From NCBI GenBank assembly GCA_023954135.1, contig JAMLIN010000022.1:1-64000 (forward strand): 64,000 nucleotides of DNA. Direction: 5' to 3'. The stretch comes from Burkholderiaceae bacterium (GTDB lineage: Bacteria > Pseudomonadota > Gammaproteobacteria > Burkholderiales > Burkholderiaceae_E). The translations under genes were made by a program, and so were the position numbers. Below are positions 53,131-61,314 of the stretch, piece after piece (positions within the stretch are counted from its first letter, which is position 1; each line of letters begins with the position of its first letter). The notes below the pieces were generated by a model, which was given only the letters and a program-made list of their open reading frames with translations, was not told the DNA's origin and made no database searches.

Positions 53131-53712
53131 ATGCTCGATATCGTTCGCAAGCAACTCCTGGCCATGCGAGCCCGCGATGAGCAGTTGCGTGCCGAGCTTG
53201 CCGCGGATGGCCGTCTGTTCGACGGCTATCACCCCAGGATGGAAGAGGTTCATCGGGCCAATGCGCGGGAGCTCCGATCCCTGATCCGCGAGCATGGATG
53301 GCCGACCGAGGGGCTCGTCGGCCCCGATGGTGCGGAAGCCGCCTGGCTCGTCGCCCAGCACGCCATCGGCGAGCCCGAGTTCATGCGTTGCTGTCGATCG
53401 TTGCTGGAAGAGGCGAACTCCCTCGGACTTGTTCCTCGATGGCACTTCGCCTACATGGATGACCGGATTCGCGTCTTCGAGGGGCGGCCGCAGCGCTTCG
53501 GAACACAGTTCGATCTCATGCCGGATGGCCCGCGCATCCATGAGCTGGAGGATCCTTCGCAGCTCGACGCATGGCGAAAGGAGATGGGGTTGCCGGTCCT
53601 GGAGGTAGCTCTTGCAAGAGCGCAGGCCGATCCGCTTCCATCGCCGGAGGAGTACGCTGTGAAGAAGGCGGCGGAATCGCTGTGGAGGCAAGAGGTGGGG
53701 TGGACAGGATGA
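53131..53712 (+). CDS. DUF6624 domain protein
   Basis: A 193-residue soluble protein matching the DUF6624 pattern: a helical start, then EHGWPTEGLVGPDGAEAAWL, VAQHAIGEPEFMRCC, FAYMDDRIRVFEGRPQRFGT with the conserved GTQ, and a final helix. The function is unknown in the family. Start ATG at 53131 has only a weak purine-rich site upstream. Its stop overlaps the ATG of the following nucleotidyltransferase gene (ATGA), so the two are coupled. Confidence 0.8.
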   Translation: MLDIVRKQLLAMRARDEQLRAELAADGRLFDGYHPRMEEVHRANARELRSLIREHGWPTEGLVGPDGAEAAWLVAQHAIGEPEFMRCCRSLLEEANSLGLVPRWHFAYMDDRIRVFEGRPQRFGTQFDLMPDGPRIHELEDPSQLDAWRKEMGLPVLEVALARAQADPLPSPEEYAVKKAAESLWRQEVGWTG

Positions 53713-54572
53713 ATACGGTGGCCGGCAAGCGCGTATGCCGGCTGCGTCGAGAGCTTGCAGCCGGCATGGTCGGTTCGGTGCCCGACGGAGTACCGGCACA
53801 ACTCTCGCAGATGCTCGAAGTCATCGAACGCCATCTGGCACCGACACTGCTGGCGGTGCACCTGTACGGCTCCGCGGTCGATGGCGGGCTCAAGCCGTTC
53901 AGCGACATCGATCTGCTGGTCACCGTGACCGACCGGCTCGACGAACCCCTGCGACAGGTCCTGATGCGCGATCTGCTGGAGATCTCGGCGCAGCCCGGTC
54001 GGAGTGAGGCCCTGCACGCCCTGGAAGTCACCGTTGTCGTGCGCGATGACATCGTTCCCTGGCGCTATCCCGCCAGGCGGGAATTGCAGTTCGGTGAGTG
54101 GTTGCGCGAGGATATTCGCGCAGGGAGCTTCGAGCCCGCCATCGTCGACCCCGATCTGGCGATCCTGTTGACCAAGGCAAGGGAGCACAGCATTGCCCTG
54201 GCAGGCCCGCCGGCCCAGGAGTTGTTCGATCCGGTGCCTGAAGCCGACCTGCTCGGGGCACTGGCCGATACCCTGAAACTCTGGGATTCTCCTGCGGATT
54301 GGGCCGGCGACGAACGCAATGTCGTGCTGACCCTGGCCCGCATCTGGTGCACCGCGGCTACCGGAAGAATCGTGTCGAAGGACGCCGCGGCCGACTGGGC
54401 GATGGAGCGTCTGCCGGTCGCGCATCGGCCCGTGCTCCTCGAGGCCCGGCAGGCCTATCTCGGGCAGGGGGAGGATCGTCTGGCTTCGCGTGCCGACTGG
54501 GTGATCGAGTTCGTTCTCGTCACGAAGCATGAGATCACTCGCTTGCTCGATGCCGATGCCCAGGGTGCCTGA
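53709..54572 (+). CDS. Aminoglycoside 3''-adenylyltransferase-like protein (ANT(3'')/AadA family)
   Basis: A 287-residue nucleotidyltransferase. The fold motif HLYGSAVDGGLKPFSDIDLL (residues 51-70) has Gly54-Ser55 and the metal-binding Asp66 and Asp68, and the catalytic Glu position is Glu106 in ALEVTVV. The helical C-terminal half (DERNVVLTLARIWCTAATG, then KDAAADWAMERLP) is the AadA-type substrate domain. AadA enzymes adenylate streptomycin and spectinomycin. The protein is about 25 residues longer than plasmid AadA because of its N-terminus. It is a chromosomal-looking homologue with no integron attC site around it. Start ATG at 53709 overlaps the upstream stop. Confidence 0.88.
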   Translation: MNTVAGKRVCRLRRELAAGMVGSVPDGVPAQLSQMLEVIERHLAPTLLAVHLYGSAVDGGLKPFSDIDLLVTVTDRLDEPLRQVLMRDLLEISAQPGRSEALHALEVTVVVRDDIVPWRYPARRELQFGEWLREDIRAGSFEPAIVDPDLAILLTKAREHSIALAGPPAQELFDPVPEADLLGALADTLKLWDSPADWAGDERNVVLTLARIWCTAATGRIVSKDAAADWAMERLPVAHRPVLLEARQAYLGQGEDRLASRADWVIEFVLVTKHEITRLLDADAQGA

Positions 54573-54651
54573 CCGCTTGCCGTCCGGAAGGCGCCATATA
54601 CTCAGCTGGCGGCCTAGGCTGCCGTGACTGCTACGACCCGCAGGTGACGCC

Positions 54652-55035
54652 ATGGAGTGGCTACGCAGGCTCTTTCGTCGTCGCGCATCGCGCGAGGAGC
54701 TCCTCAGGGAAGGCCTCGCCCTGGCCATGGACTGGGGCGACGATTGGCTCTCCCCGATCAATACCCGGCTTCACGAGCGGCACCGGTATCTCGGGGCGGA
54801 CGAGCTGGCGATCATCAACGACGAATGCCAGGCCGCGATGAGGTGGGGTCACGAGATCATGCACGATCAGCTGCGGGACGGCGCGAGATCGGTCGACGCC
54901 GAGGGTTTTGCACGCCTGATACACGAACGACATCCCTGGGTGGACGAGGAGACCATGGCGCGACTGCTCAAGCAGAGCATCTACTACGCCGCCAAGACCG
55001 GAGGTTACGAGCGCGACGCCAGAGCCTCCGGATAG
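54652..55035 (+). CDS. Hypothetical protein, 127 residues
   Basis: I do not recognise this protein. It starts with a very basic segment (EWLRRLFRRRASREELLRE) and is then helical, with ALAMDWGDDWLSPINTRLHE and ECQAAMRWGHEIMHDQLRDG. It is predicted to be soluble, possibly nucleic-acid- or membrane-surface-associated because of the basic N-terminus. The ATG follows AGGTGA. The coding frame is supported by a balanced product and by its place in a same-strand run of small genes. Confidence 0.65.
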   Translation: MEWLRRLFRRRASREELLREGLALAMDWGDDWLSPINTRLHERHRYLGADELAIINDECQAAMRWGHEIMHDQLRDGARSVDAEGFARLIHERHPWVDEETMARLLKQSIYYAAKTGGYERDARASG

Positions 55036-55112
55036 TCCCTGGTCTGCGTAGGGCGAGGTCGATTCATGACCGGTAACATCGAAACCATGGCACGAATCGA
55101 AAGCCTGGAGTG

Positions 55113-55637
55113 ATGGACGAGATGCCTCACTACGTCGCATTCCTTCGCGGTGTCAGTCCGATGAACGCCAGGATGGCGGATCTCAAGGCGTGCTTCGAGA
55201 AGCTGGGCTTTAGCGACGTCAGGACGGTCCTGTCCAGCGGCAACGTGGTCTTCACGGGGCCCGAGGTGTCGCAGCCCGCCCTGATCGAGAGCATCGAATC
55301 CGGCATGGCACGACATCTTTCCCGGAGCTTTCCGGTCGTCGTGCGCACCACCGAGCACCTGCTTGCCCTGCTCGAGACGGATCCCTATGCCGGATTCCGC
55401 ATCCCGCCAAGGGCGAAGCGGGTCGTGACCTTCCTGAGCCGGCCTCACGAGGGAGCGCTTTCGCTGCCCGTCGAGTCCGGCGGCGCCAGCATCCTGGCCG
55501 CAAGAGGCAGCGAGGTGTTCACGGTCTATGTTGCGAGCGATCGTGGTCCCGTCTTCATGACGCTCATCGAGAAGACGTTCGGCAAGAACGTGACGACCCG
55601 TACATGGGATACAGTCAGGAAGTGCGCGTCTTCATGA
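55113..55637 (+). CDS. DUF1697 family protein
   Basis: A 174-residue protein. The family opening is present as HYVAFLRGVSPMNARMADLK, where other members usually read RGINVGG, followed by FEKLGFSDVRTVLSSGNVVF and the ending TFGKNVTTRTWDTVRKC. The fold is known but the function is not. Two ATGs are possible: 55113 lies only two bases from GGAG, while 55122 lies 11 bases away. Both give nearly the same protein. The gene overlaps nothing and is followed after 27 bases by a small membrane-protein gene. Confidence 0.87.
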   Translation: MDEMPHYVAFLRGVSPMNARMADLKACFEKLGFSDVRTVLSSGNVVFTGPEVSQPALIESIESGMARHLSRSFPVVVRTTEHLLALLETDPYAGFRIPPRAKRVVTFLSRPHEGALSLPVESGGASILAARGSEVFTVYVASDRGPVFMTLIEKTFGKNVTTRTWDTVRKCASS

Positions 55638-55664
55638 TGTCGGGGTTCGATCATCGGAGGGTCC

Positions 55665-55853
55665 ATGTTCACGATCCTGTTCATCGTCTTCTTCGCCATA
55701 CCGGCCGCTCTCTTCCTGATCGGAGGGATCCTGCTCCCATCGGCTCATCTTTTCTTCGGTGGCCTCGTCATAGCGATCGTTTCCGCTGTCTTCTTCGTCA
55801 TCATGAAGGGGGTGGAGAAGCAGAAACGCGAGAAAGAGGAAGGCTCGGCCTGA
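55665..55853 (+). CDS. Small two-helix membrane protein
   Basis: A 62-residue protein with two hydrophobic helices (residues 3-25 and 28-48) and a strongly charged end (KGVEKQKREKEEGSA) that should face the cytoplasm. The ATG is preceded by GGAGG at the right distance, which supports real translation of such a short frame. No function can be assigned. Confidence 0.7.
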   Translation: MFTILFIVFFAIPAALFLIGGILLPSAHLFFGGLVIAIVSAVFFVIMKGVEKQKREKEEGSA

Positions 55854-55930
55854 CAGCTCGCTGGGGTGATCAGCCTCGGGGGCCGGCCGAATCCTGTTGA
55901 TGGATGTATGGCCAGGAGGTCATCGACCAT

Positions 55931-56404
55931 ATGACCAGCTCGATCTCGATTCGCCGGCTTGGTTCGGCCGACATCGCCGAGATGCGCGCAATGCTGGCCG
56001 TCCTGGGCAGGGCATTCGGCGAGATCGAGACGTTCACTGCGAACCAGCCGGGCTCGCCGTATCTGGGGACGCTGCTGGACAGCGAGACTTTCATCGCCAT
56101 TGCCGCGTTCGATGGCGAAAGCGCGGTCGGCGGCCTGGCTGCATATGTGTTGCGGAAGTTCGAGCAGGAGCGAAGCGAGGTCTATATCTACGATCTTGCC
56201 GTGGCGGAAGAACATAGAAGGCGAGGAATCGCAACCGGCCTCATCGAGGCGCTCGGGGAGATCGCCTCCGGATTGGGCGCCTACGTCATATACGTCCAGG
56301 CGGATTACGGCGACGATCCCGCCGTTGCGCTCTATACGAAGCTCGGCACGCGCGAGGATGTGATGCACTTCGACATCGAAGTCGATCCTCGTGGGAGATC
56401 CTGA
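55931..56404 (+). CDS. Aminoglycoside 3-N-acetyltransferase, AAC(3)-I family (GNAT)
   Basis: A 157-residue GNAT acetyltransferase clearly of the AAC(3)-I group that acetylates gentamicin and fortimicin at the 3-amino group with acetyl-CoA. The diagnostic parts are [40 protein letters not shown] with the acetyl-CoA loop, and the highly conserved [19 protein letters not shown] followed by VMHFDIE. The length fits the family. ATG at 55931 follows AGGAGG 11 bases upstream and matches the family start; an ATG at 55904 has no ribosome site. No attC site or integrase is seen, so it may be an ancestral chromosomal form. Confidence 0.92.
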   Translation: MTSSISIRRLGSADIAEMRAMLAVLGRAFGEIETFTANQPGSPYLGTLLDSETFIAIAAFDGESAVGGLAAYVLRKFEQERSEVYIYDLAVAEEHRRRGIATGLIEALGEIASGLGAYVIYVQADYGDDPAVALYTKLGTREDVMHFDIEVDPRGRS

Positions 56405-56457
56405 CGGATCATTCGAGCTGGCGCCACTTCGGATCGCCCCGGCCCGAGCAAACCGAC

Positions 56458-57189
56458 ATGCCGCAGAACATCTACGACGACCCCGGGTTCTTCGACGGCT
56501 ATTCCCGACTGCCACGGTCCTTGCACGGGCTGCACGGCGCACCGGAGTGGGAAGCGGTCCGCGCGATGCTGCCCGAGCTGCGCGGTGCGCACATCCTGGA
56601 CCTCGGCTGCGGGTTCGGTGCCTTCGATCGGTGGGCGGCCGAGCAGGGGGCGCAGCAGGTGATCGGCATCGACCTCTCGGAGCGGATGCTCCGGCGGGCG
56701 CGCGAGCTGGCGCAACACCCGGCCGTGGAGTTCCGCATCGGCGACATGGCGCGACTCGATATCGCCGAGCGGGATTTCGACCTGGTCTACAGCGCCCTGG
56801 CCTTCCACTACGTCGAGGACTTCCCCGGTCTCTGCCGGACGATCCGCTCGAAGCTGCGCGACGCAGGCCGGCTGGTCGCGACGGTGGAGCATCCGATATT
56901 CTCGGCTCCGCGCCATGACGAATGGCTCGAGCGCGATGGTCGTCCGGTCTGGCCTCTCGACAGTTATCTCGAAGAGGGCTTGCGGACGCGGAACTGGTTC
57001 GCCGACGGCGTCATCAAGTACCACCGGACGATAGGAACCTACGTCAATGCCCTTGTCGACAACGGATTCCGGCTGACCCGGCTGATCGAATGGGGGCCCG
57101 ATGCCAGGCAGATCGACGAGCATCCGGAGTGGGCCCGTGAGAGGGATCGGCCGCCTTTTCTCCTGTTCGCGGCGGAAGCCATCTCCTGA
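56458..57189 (+). CDS. Class I SAM-dependent methyltransferase
   Basis: A 243-residue methyltransferase of the Methyltransf_11 type. Motif I is HILDLGCGFGAFDRWA (near residue 45), motif II is VIGIDLSERMLRRA, and the later FDLVYSALAFHYVEDFPGL is the usual motif III-IV region. The C-terminal part (SYLEEGLRTRNWFADGVIKY, then TYVNALVDNGFRLTRLIEW) belongs to a large set of small-molecule methyltransferases, so the substrate is open. It follows the acetyltransferase gene by 53 bases. No classical ribosome site is visible before the ATG. Confidence 0.9.
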   Translation: MPQNIYDDPGFFDGYSRLPRSLHGLHGAPEWEAVRAMLPELRGAHILDLGCGFGAFDRWAAEQGAQQVIGIDLSERMLRRARELAQHPAVEFRIGDMARLDIAERDFDLVYSALAFHYVEDFPGLCRTIRSKLRDAGRLVATVEHPIFSAPRHDEWLERDGRPVWPLDSYLEEGLRTRNWFADGVIKYHRTIGTYVNALVDNGFRLTRLIEWGPDARQIDEHPEWARERDRPPFLLFAAEAIS

Positions 57190-57198
57190 GGCGGTGGA

Positions 57199-57579
57199 AT
57201 GAATCCGACGATCCGCCCCGAACGCCCCGGCGACGAAGACGCGATCGGCGAGGTCACGCGCCTGGCGTTCGCCTCCCATCCCCACAGCCGGCAGACGGAG
57301 CACTTCATCGTCGCGGCCTTGCGCAAGGCCGGCGCACTGTCGGTCTCGCTGGTGGCAGAGGAGGATGGCCGGATCGTCGGCCACATCGCCTTCTCTCCCG
57401 TGCGCGTCGGCGATGGATCCTCGGGCTGGCACGGTCTCGGCCCGGTGTCGGTCCTCCCGGCGCTGCAGGGGCAGGGCATCGGCCGGGCCCTCATCGAACA
57501 TGGGCTCGAGGAACTCCGGCGACTGGGCGCGGGCGGCTGCGTACTCCTGGGTGACCCCGCCTTCGATGCGGAAGACTGA
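57199..57579 (+). CDS. GNAT N-acetyltransferase, apparently truncated at its C-terminus
   Basis: A 126-residue protein matching the first three quarters of a common GNAT family: RPERPGDEDAIGEVTRLAFA, EDGRIVGHIAFSPVRVGDGS, the acetyl-CoA loop LPALQGQGIGRALIEHGLEE and GGCVLLGDPAF. In full-length relatives the GDP motif is followed by YxRFGF and about 40 more residues; here the frame ends within six codons after GDP. The downstream 300 bases do not encode the missing part in any frame that I can see. The gene is therefore probably a deletion remnant, though the acetyl-CoA site is intact. It marks the end of the small-gene run. Confidence 0.75.
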   Translation: MNPTIRPERPGDEDAIGEVTRLAFASHPHSRQTEHFIVAALRKAGALSVSLVAEEDGRIVGHIAFSPVRVGDGSSGWHGLGPVSVLPALQGQGIGRALIEHGLEELRRLGAGGCVLLGDPAFDAED

Positions 57580-57884
57580 TCGCGATACCGAACCGAGCGG
57601 GACACGACATCCCCGATCGCGGCAATCGGAGAGCGATGCTTGCCGAACTGCGGATCGGGAACTTCAGTGCATGAAACTACCCCTCCGGGGTGGGGCGCAA
57701 CGGGCGGTGCATGACCAGACTCTCGGGGCTTGATCCCCCGACGCGCAGACGGTTGGGTTCCCGGGCACAGGGTTGATGTGGTGTCCGAAGGCACGCCCTT
57801 CGGCTTCCAGTCCTGATGCCTGCCCGGGTTGGCCGCGATGCGTTGGGGTCGCTGTCGATTCCCGTTTCCTCGAGGACATTCACC
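57580..57884. other. Intergenic region after the truncated GNAT gene
   Basis: 305 bases with no supported gene. It contains a compact GC hairpin around CCCCTCCGGGG (57678) and no clear promoter or terminator. The region could be the scar of the event that removed the end of the GNAT gene. Confidence 0.4.
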
Positions 57885-58319
57885 ATGCTGCGATTCATCA
57901 CCGGCGCGCTTGCCCTGTTCGCCCTGGCTTTTCTCGACACCCATCCCGGCGCCTGGGCGACCGGAGGCACTGACCCCGCGACGTTCCGGCTCACCTCCGA
58001 ACTGCTCGACCGCATGGAAGCGGTGGCGGCGGAGCTGAAGGATCTGCCCGACGTCGAGGCGCAGAACGATGACGACGAGGATGCCGAGTCCGTCGACGAC
58101 ATCGCCCGCAAGATGGACGCCCACCCCCGCGTGCGCGCCGCGCTGGCTCGACACAAGCTCACCAGTCGCGAATACGTCACCGCCGCGCTGGCGGCGCTGC
58201 ACGCGGGCATGGCGCTCGCGGTGGAGAAGGCGCCCGGAGCCCAGGCGCCCGAGGGCTTCACGCCGGAGCAGCGCGCCAACGTGGATCTGTTACGCGCGCG
58301 GCAGAAAGCGCGCCGGTGA
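57885..58319 (+). CDS. Small exported protein of unknown function
   Basis: A 144-residue protein with a Sec signal peptide (LRFITGALALFALAFLDTHPG, cleavage near AWA). The mature part is helical and acidic (DLPDVEAQNDDDEDAESVDD in the middle), with a C-terminal alanine-rich helix. I do not recognise a family. ATG at 57885 directly precedes the signal and is preceded by a GAGGA-type site. It is convergent with the LuxR gene. Confidence 0.65.
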   Translation: MLRFITGALALFALAFLDTHPGAWATGGTDPATFRLTSELLDRMEAVAAELKDLPDVEAQNDDDEDAESVDDIARKMDAHPRVRAALARHKLTSREYVTAALAALHAGMALAVEKAPGAQAPEGFTPEQRANVDLLRARQKARR

Positions 58320-58352
58320 AGGCGCTGCCGACGCTTGCGTGTCCGGGCCGGA

Positions 58353-59441
58353 TCAGCCCCGATCCAGACGGCGCATCAGCTCCCGCCGGTCCTGCACGCC
58401 CAGCCGGTTGTAGAGCTGGCGCCGATGGTAGACCACGGTGTTGGCGCTGATGCACATGCGCTCGGCGATCTGCGCTTCGGACAGGCCGCGCGCTAGCCAC
58501 CAGGCCAGCTCGTGCTGGCGTTGCGGCAGGTCGAGCGCCCGCAGCGCCGACAGCAGGCGCGCCCCGCGCGCCACATGCCGCGTGACCTGCAGGGCCACGA
58601 CCTGCCGCTTCCCCGTGGCGGCGGTCATGGGCGTCGCGCTCAGGGAGAACCAGCCCTGCGCGTTGCACAGGTCCGTCCGCGGCGGGGGCGGCCGCTCCCC
58701 GGGCTGCCCGGGTTCCAGCTTCCGAAGCAGGGTGCGCACGGTCGCGGGGAGCGCGTCCGCGGAGCTGCGCCAGCGCCAGCCGAAGGCCTGCTGCATGAGC
58801 GTCCCGGCCTCGGGCGAGATCCATTGCACCCGGCCCTTCGCCGTGACGATGATCAGGCCGCTGCCCTGGACCTCTCTGTCGCCCGTCGGCAGCGCACCCG
58901 GCTTCAGCATGTGTGCCAGGCTGGCCTCCAGCGGCGCCAGCGTATCGAGTTCCTCGCGCCGGAACGGCGGCGAGCCGGTGCCGCGGTACAGGATGAGCGT
59001 GCCGATCCCCTGGCCTTGCTGGGTGCGCAACACCAGGCTGGCCCAGGTCGCCACCCCCGCGGGGCGCAGCACCACGTTGTAGAAATCGCTGCGCAGCAAC
59101 TCGGCGTAGGGCACCTTGAGCAACTGCTCCAGCATCTGCGGCCCGTGCTCGTGATGCACCGCTTCGTCGAAGCGGCTCAGGCTGCGGTGGAACAACTCGC
59201 GCTCGCTGCGCAGGATGCGCGGGTCGAAGTAGTCGGGCACCCGCGCATTCAGCTCCGGAGCTTCCATGTGGGCCTGCAGCACCCCGTCGGAGCCGGGGTA
59301 CACGTAGCCGCCGGCGTCGAACCCGACCAGCTGGTGCAGCGTCTGCAGCACCGGCTCGACGAGTTGCGGCCCTTGCAGGTCCATGCGGGCCATCTGGCGC
59401 AGGCGCGCCAGAGCCGGGCGGGCGGGGCGGTGCGAGGGCAT
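58353..59441 (-). CDS. LuxR-family transcriptional regulator
   Basis: A 362-residue regulator. The C-terminal LuxR-type domain reads LPQRQHELAWWLARGLSEAQ then ISANTVVYHRRQLYNRLGVQ. The N-terminal 290 residues form an unassigned sensor region; no phospho-acceptor domain is seen, and TAKGRVQWISPEAGTLMQ resembles a PAS core. ATG at 59441 is chosen; a TTG further upstream adds improbable residues. The overall plan is the same as the regulator at 14386, although the two sequences are well diverged. Confidence 0.85.
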   Translation of the reverse strand: MPSHRPARPALARLRQMARMDLQGPQLVEPVLQTLHQLVGFDAGGYVYPGSDGVLQAHMEAPELNARVPDYFDPRILRSERELFHRSLSRFDEAVHHEHGPQMLEQLLKVPYAELLRSDFYNVVLRPAGVATWASLVLRTQQGQGIGTLILYRGTGSPPFRREELDTLAPLEASLAHMLKPGALPTGDREVQGSGLIIVTAKGRVQWISPEAGTLMQQAFGWRWRSSADALPATVRTLLRKLEPGQPGERPPPPRTDLCNAQGWFSLSATPMTAATGKRQVVALQVTRHVARGARLLSALRALDLPQRQHELAWWLARGLSEAQIAERMCISANTVVYHRRQLYNRLGVQDRRELMRRLDRG

Positions 59442-59567
59442 GGCGGGTGTGAGGGGTGGTGTCGACGATGCGAATCTAGGCGGCGCGGAAACGCTCGTCA
59501 ATGCGGCTCGTGGTCGCCCCGGTCCCGCATGCCATCGCCCTTGCCTTCGACGAGGGGCGGGCGCCGT

Positions 59568-61139
59568 TCAGGGCGAATTGCCGATGACCGAGAACCTGAT
59601 CGCGACGGCTCCGCCCGCTGCTCCGGTGCCATCGGGCCCGGAATACGGCGTCGCGCGCAGCGTGTGCTCGCCGGCGGACAGCGCGACGGGCCAGTAGTTG
59701 CCGGACGTGTCGCCGCCGAGGCTGTACGGCGCGACGTTCTCGATCTGCTCGATCCCGTCGTGGTCGAAGCGCACGCTCCCCGTCGGGCCCGTGACGACCG
59801 CGCGTATCGACAGCGATGAAGGCAGCAGCCCCAGCCTCGGTACATCGTCGTTGTGCAGCGGCTGAAGGTCGACATCGGCCGCGGCATCGACGAGGACGAG
59901 GCCGGTCACGAAGGTGTTCGCGGGCGTGTACTCCACCGCGCCGAGGTCGCAGGCACCGGCGCCCTGGGGCCGTGGTACGCCGCGCTGGTCGCTCGCCTCG
60001 CAGGCATTGGCCGCGGGCGGGGGGAATTCGTAGGCGCTGTCGCGCGCGGGGCTGCCGGCGAGCGGCATGTGCGTCCGCGTCGGGCCGCCATTGTTCGCCA
60101 GCGATCCCAGGCCCGGGTCGACGCCGATCTGGTAGGTGGAGAGGGAGCCGGCTATGACGCATTCGCTGGCATCGCCGATCAGGTTGTGCCTGCTGTCCGG
60201 CGCGAGCTCGCCGACACAATCGTCCGGCCCGGTGCCGCCGTCGTTGCCGGCGACGATGCTGTTCTTCATCACCGTCAGATTACCTGCCGTCGTCTGGATG
60301 CCGCCGCCGCGAAACGAACCCGCCAGGTTCCCGACACCCGTGTTGTCGGTGATGGTCACGTTGTTGAGCACGGCGAATCCGTTCTGCGAGAGCCCGCCCA
60401 CGCCGGCCTCCGGAGAGTGGGCGGTGTTGCCGCTCACCGTGACGTTCCTCAGGTTCATGTTGCCGCTGTTGCGGATGCCGCCCGCCCGGTTGGAATCGTT
60501 GCCGCTGATCGTCGAGTCGTAGACCCACAGCTCGCCCTGGTTCCAGATTCCGCCTCCGAAGGCGCCGGTGGCCATGTTGTCGGCGATCGTTGCGCGACGT
60601 ATCCGTACGATGCTGCCTGCTTCGATCACCAGACCGCCGCCGCCGGTGTGGCCGAAGTTGTCCCGCACGACGAGGTCTTCCATCTCGACCGTGCCGGCCG
60701 TGACGCGGATGCCGCCGCCGGCCTGGGAACTACCGCCCTGGATCGTCAGGAGGTTGATCTCGACGCCGGAGCCGCCCTGGACATGGATCACCGCATCGCC
60801 GACGGTCTGCTCGACGATCGTCGAGGCGGCACCCGAGCCCTGCAGCTTAACGCTTCCAGTGATCGGCAGCACCCCGCCGCCGGAGGCGATGGGCAGATCG
60901 AGCCGGTAGGTTCCGGGGGGAATGGTGATCGTCGCCTTCAGGAAACCGGCGTTGGATTCCATGATGGCGGCGCGCAGGGAGCAAAGCCCCGTCGACGCCT
61001 GGCCCGGTATCGGGGCTCGCGCGCAGATGCCATCGCCCGGGTTTGCGTCGACCGCATCGACTTCGGTGTCGACCGTATGGCAAGCCGAGAGCAGCATGAT
61101 CGCCGAGGCGCTGACGAAGAGGCGGACGTATCGAAGCAT
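59568..61139 (-). CDS. Lipoprotein with parallel beta-helix repeats (CSLREA / choice-of-anchor Q type)
   Basis: A 523-residue envelope protein. The signal ends in the lipobox LSAC (Cys20). Then comes the CSLREA-type motif (GLCSLRAAIMESNAG), followed by right-handed beta-helix coils with the recurring pattern of Asn and Gly (for example VYDSTISGNDSNRAGGIRNS and NVTITDNTGVGNLAG). The choice-of-anchor Q region is visible near the end of the helix (DPGLGSLANNGGPTRTHMPL, then SPARDS and DQRGVPRPQG with DLGAVEY). A final Ig-like segment of about 100 residues closes the protein. Such proteins are probably surface exposed; function is unknown. ATG at 61139 follows GGAGGGG. Confidence 0.85.
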   Translation of the reverse strand: MLRYVRLFVSASAIMLLSACHTVDTEVDAVDANPGDGICARAPIPGQASTGLCSLRAAIMESNAGFLKATITIPPGTYRLDLPIASGGGVLPITGSVKLQGSGAASTIVEQTVGDAVIHVQGGSGVEINLLTIQGGSSQAGGGIRVTAGTVEMEDLVVRDNFGHTGGGGLVIEAGSIVRIRRATIADNMATGAFGGGIWNQGELWVYDSTISGNDSNRAGGIRNSGNMNLRNVTVSGNTAHSPEAGVGGLSQNGFAVLNNVTITDNTGVGNLAGSFRGGGIQTTAGNLTVMKNSIVAGNDGGTGPDDCVGELAPDSRHNLIGDASECVIAGSLSTYQIGVDPGLGSLANNGGPTRTHMPLAGSPARDSAYEFPPPAANACEASDQRGVPRPQGAGACDLGAVEYTPANTFVTGLVLVDAAADVDLQPLHNDDVPRLGLLPSSLSIRAVVTGPTGSVRFDHDGIEQIENVAPYSLGGDTSGNYWPVALSAGEHTLRATPYSGPDGTGAAGGAVAIRFSVIGNSP

Positions 61140-61314
61140 GACGATCCCCTCCTGCACGCACGGTCCAGGCCGCACAACGCATGGTGTAACGACATGGAGC
61201 CGGATCGCGAATGACACCTCGCGTAGTAGTGCTGATCGCCCACTACGACCGCTGGTTGCGAGTGCGGATGGGTCGGTTCCCTCGACTCGCCTCGCCGCGG
61301 CGAGAGGGGCGGCC

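Noticed and set aside
52467-57579. Chromosomal integron cassette array
   Set aside because: The gene order suggests one, but I found no attC-like inverted sites or GTTAGGC-type core sites between the genes, no integrase, and several genes overlap or touch, which cassettes do not.
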